Assembly: GCF_000420945.1 (NCBI RefSeq)
Contig: NZ_ATVX01000006.1
Location: 124,001 to 188,000, forward strand
Direction of reading: 5' to 3'
DNA from: Butyrivibrio sp. VCB2006
Lineage (GTDB): Bacteria > Bacillota > Clostridia > Lachnospirales > Lachnospiraceae
DNA: 64,000 nucleotides
In this document: piece after piece, positions 63,239-64,000 of the stretch
Position numbering within the stretch: the first letter of the stretch is position 1
Layout: each line of letters opens with the position of its first letter
The notes under the pieces: model-generated
Databases searched by the model: none
Seen by the model: only the letters and a program-made list of their open reading frames with translations
Told to the model about the DNA's origin: nothing
Position numbers and translations under genes: made by a program

Positions 63239-64000
63239 TTAGTCATTGTTCTCGATATAGATAATTTCTTCAAGAGCTTTCCTCATCTCATCTTCTGAGA
63301 CATCAGTACTGATAAATGCCTTACCAATACCCTTAAGCAAAATAAATCTAATTTTATTGCTGTCCGCTTTTTTATCAGATTTAGTAAGCTCAATTACTTC
63401 ATCTGCATTAACATTCTCAATAGAAATAGGAAGATTGAACGGAACAAACATATCTCTTATCTCATAATACTCTTCCATAGAGATAAGCTCTTTTTTCCAG
63501 GAAATAAAAGCTGCAGCCACACAGCCAAGAGCAACACATTCGCCATGGTAAAGCTTAAATTCCTTGGACTTTTCAATAGCATGCCCAAGAGTATGGCCAA
63601 AGTTAAGAAGCGCTCTGTCACCCTTTTCTGTAGGATCCTTTTCTACAACAGCCTTCTTGATTTCGCAGCTGTGCTTAACCATTTCCATGGTTACTTCAGG
63701 ATCTTTATCACTAATTTCGTACATGTTCTCGATAAGCCATGAGTAGAAATTCTGATCCTTAATAAGCCCATGTTTCATTACTTCTGCAAAGCCGGAAGCA
63801 AATTGTCTGTCACTCAAAGTATTAAGTGTAGAAATATTTGTATATACAAGACGAGGCATATAGAAAGCACCTACCATGTTCTTGTAACCATTATAATCAA
63901 CACCGGTTTTACCGCCAATACTACTGTCAGTCTGTGCCAAAAGTGTTGTTGGAACCTGAATATAAGCAATTCCTCTAAGATATGTGGAAGCTGTAAAACC
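63239..64000 (-). CDS. aroB: 3-dehydroquinate synthase AroB, 3' part (254 codons)
   Basis: Second step of the shikimate pathway. Visible are VPTTLLAQTDSSIGGK, the NAD-domain boundary, metal ligands in GHTLGHAIE and a HGE motif in LYHGECVA. The frame is open to the window edge (64000), so the N-terminal NAD-binding half is missing here. An apparent start at 63940 is an internal TTG in conserved sequence, not the true start. Confidence 0.95.
   Translation of the reverse strand, partial: GFTASTYLRGIAYIQVPTTLLAQTDSSIGGKTGVDYNGYKNMVGAFYMPRLVYTNISTLNTLSDRQFASGFAEVMKHGLIKDQNFYSWLIENMYEISDKDPEVTMEMVKHSCEIKKAVVEKDPTEKGDRALLNFGHTLGHAIEKSKEFKLYHGECVALGCVAAAFISWKKELISMEEYYEIRDMFVPFNLPISIENVNADEVIELTKSDKKADSNKIRFILLKGIGKAFISTDVSEDEMRKALEEIIYIENND

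Noticed and set aside
63239-63940. aroB starting at 63940
   Set aside because: That codon is an internal TTG; conserved AroB sequence continues in frame to the window edge.

Overview
The window reads as core chromosome of a low-GC Gram-positive anaerobe. The best fit is Lachnospiraceae, in the Butyrivibrio/Pseudobutyrivibrio area. Signs are the Prp-processed L27, MecA, RecU, a LexA/YneA-type pair, an Ech-type hydrogenase subunit with hyp maturation genes, a giant 2-hydroxyacyl-CoA-dehydratase-activase-like protein, and AGGAGG-type ribosome binding sites with several TTG starts. The genus is an inference from gene content, not from a search. I saw no tRNA, rRNA, transposase, prophage or CRISPR array.

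Layout. 1-5.2 kb (+): ferredoxin-like EchF followed by hypF-hypC-hypD-hypE, which builds the NiFe(CN)2CO centre. 5.3-11.5 kb (+): mecA, a 23S pseudouridine synthase, ligA, homoserine O-acetyltransferase overlapping a polysaccharide deacetylase, and an orphan coiled-coil protein. 11.6-15 kb (-): asparaginase, a membrane-anchored C39-like protein, two short ORFs of 47 and 33 codons, and a D,D-carboxypeptidase. 15.1-19.2 kb: an XerS-like recombinase (+), a DHH phosphoesterase (-), and a divergent SOS locus (LysM/YneA-like - and lexA +) with a cluster of LexA boxes.

19.3-27.4 kb (-): a ribosome-assembly and RNA cluster (rsfS, yqeK, nadD, yhbY, obg, rpmA, prp, rplU, rng, and the conserved DUF2344/B12-radical-SAM pair). 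27.4-32.6 kb (-): his operon hisZ-hisG-hisD-hisB-hisIE; hisIE carries an extra N-terminal HisF-like barrel that has lost its catalytic aspartates. 32.7-42.7 kb (-): recU, two pseudouridine synthases, cell-wall amidase, a coiled-coil protein, coaD, rsmD and a type IIA topoisomerase pair. 42.8-48 kb (-): degV, recG, a FakA-like kinase and Asp23, then rpmB on +.

48.5-52.8 kb (-) is the most unusual part. Four closely packed genes encode a hybrid-sensor-like protein without phosphoacceptor His or ATPase domain, a catalytically dead rhomboid with a zinc ribbon, a sigma-70-like protein without region 4, and a small unknown protein. 53.0-57.3 kb (+) is the 1416-aa activase-like protein. 57.3-64 kb (-) holds a repeat-rich surface protein, an unknown soluble protein, a cytidylate-kinase-like protein, rluD, lspA and the 3' part of aroB, which runs off the window.

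Most genes are in tight operons with overlaps of 1-17 bp. Many operon ends carry clear hairpin terminators, several usable in both directions. Where the longest possible ORF disagreed with the ribosome binding site, I moved the start and gave the reason in the entry.
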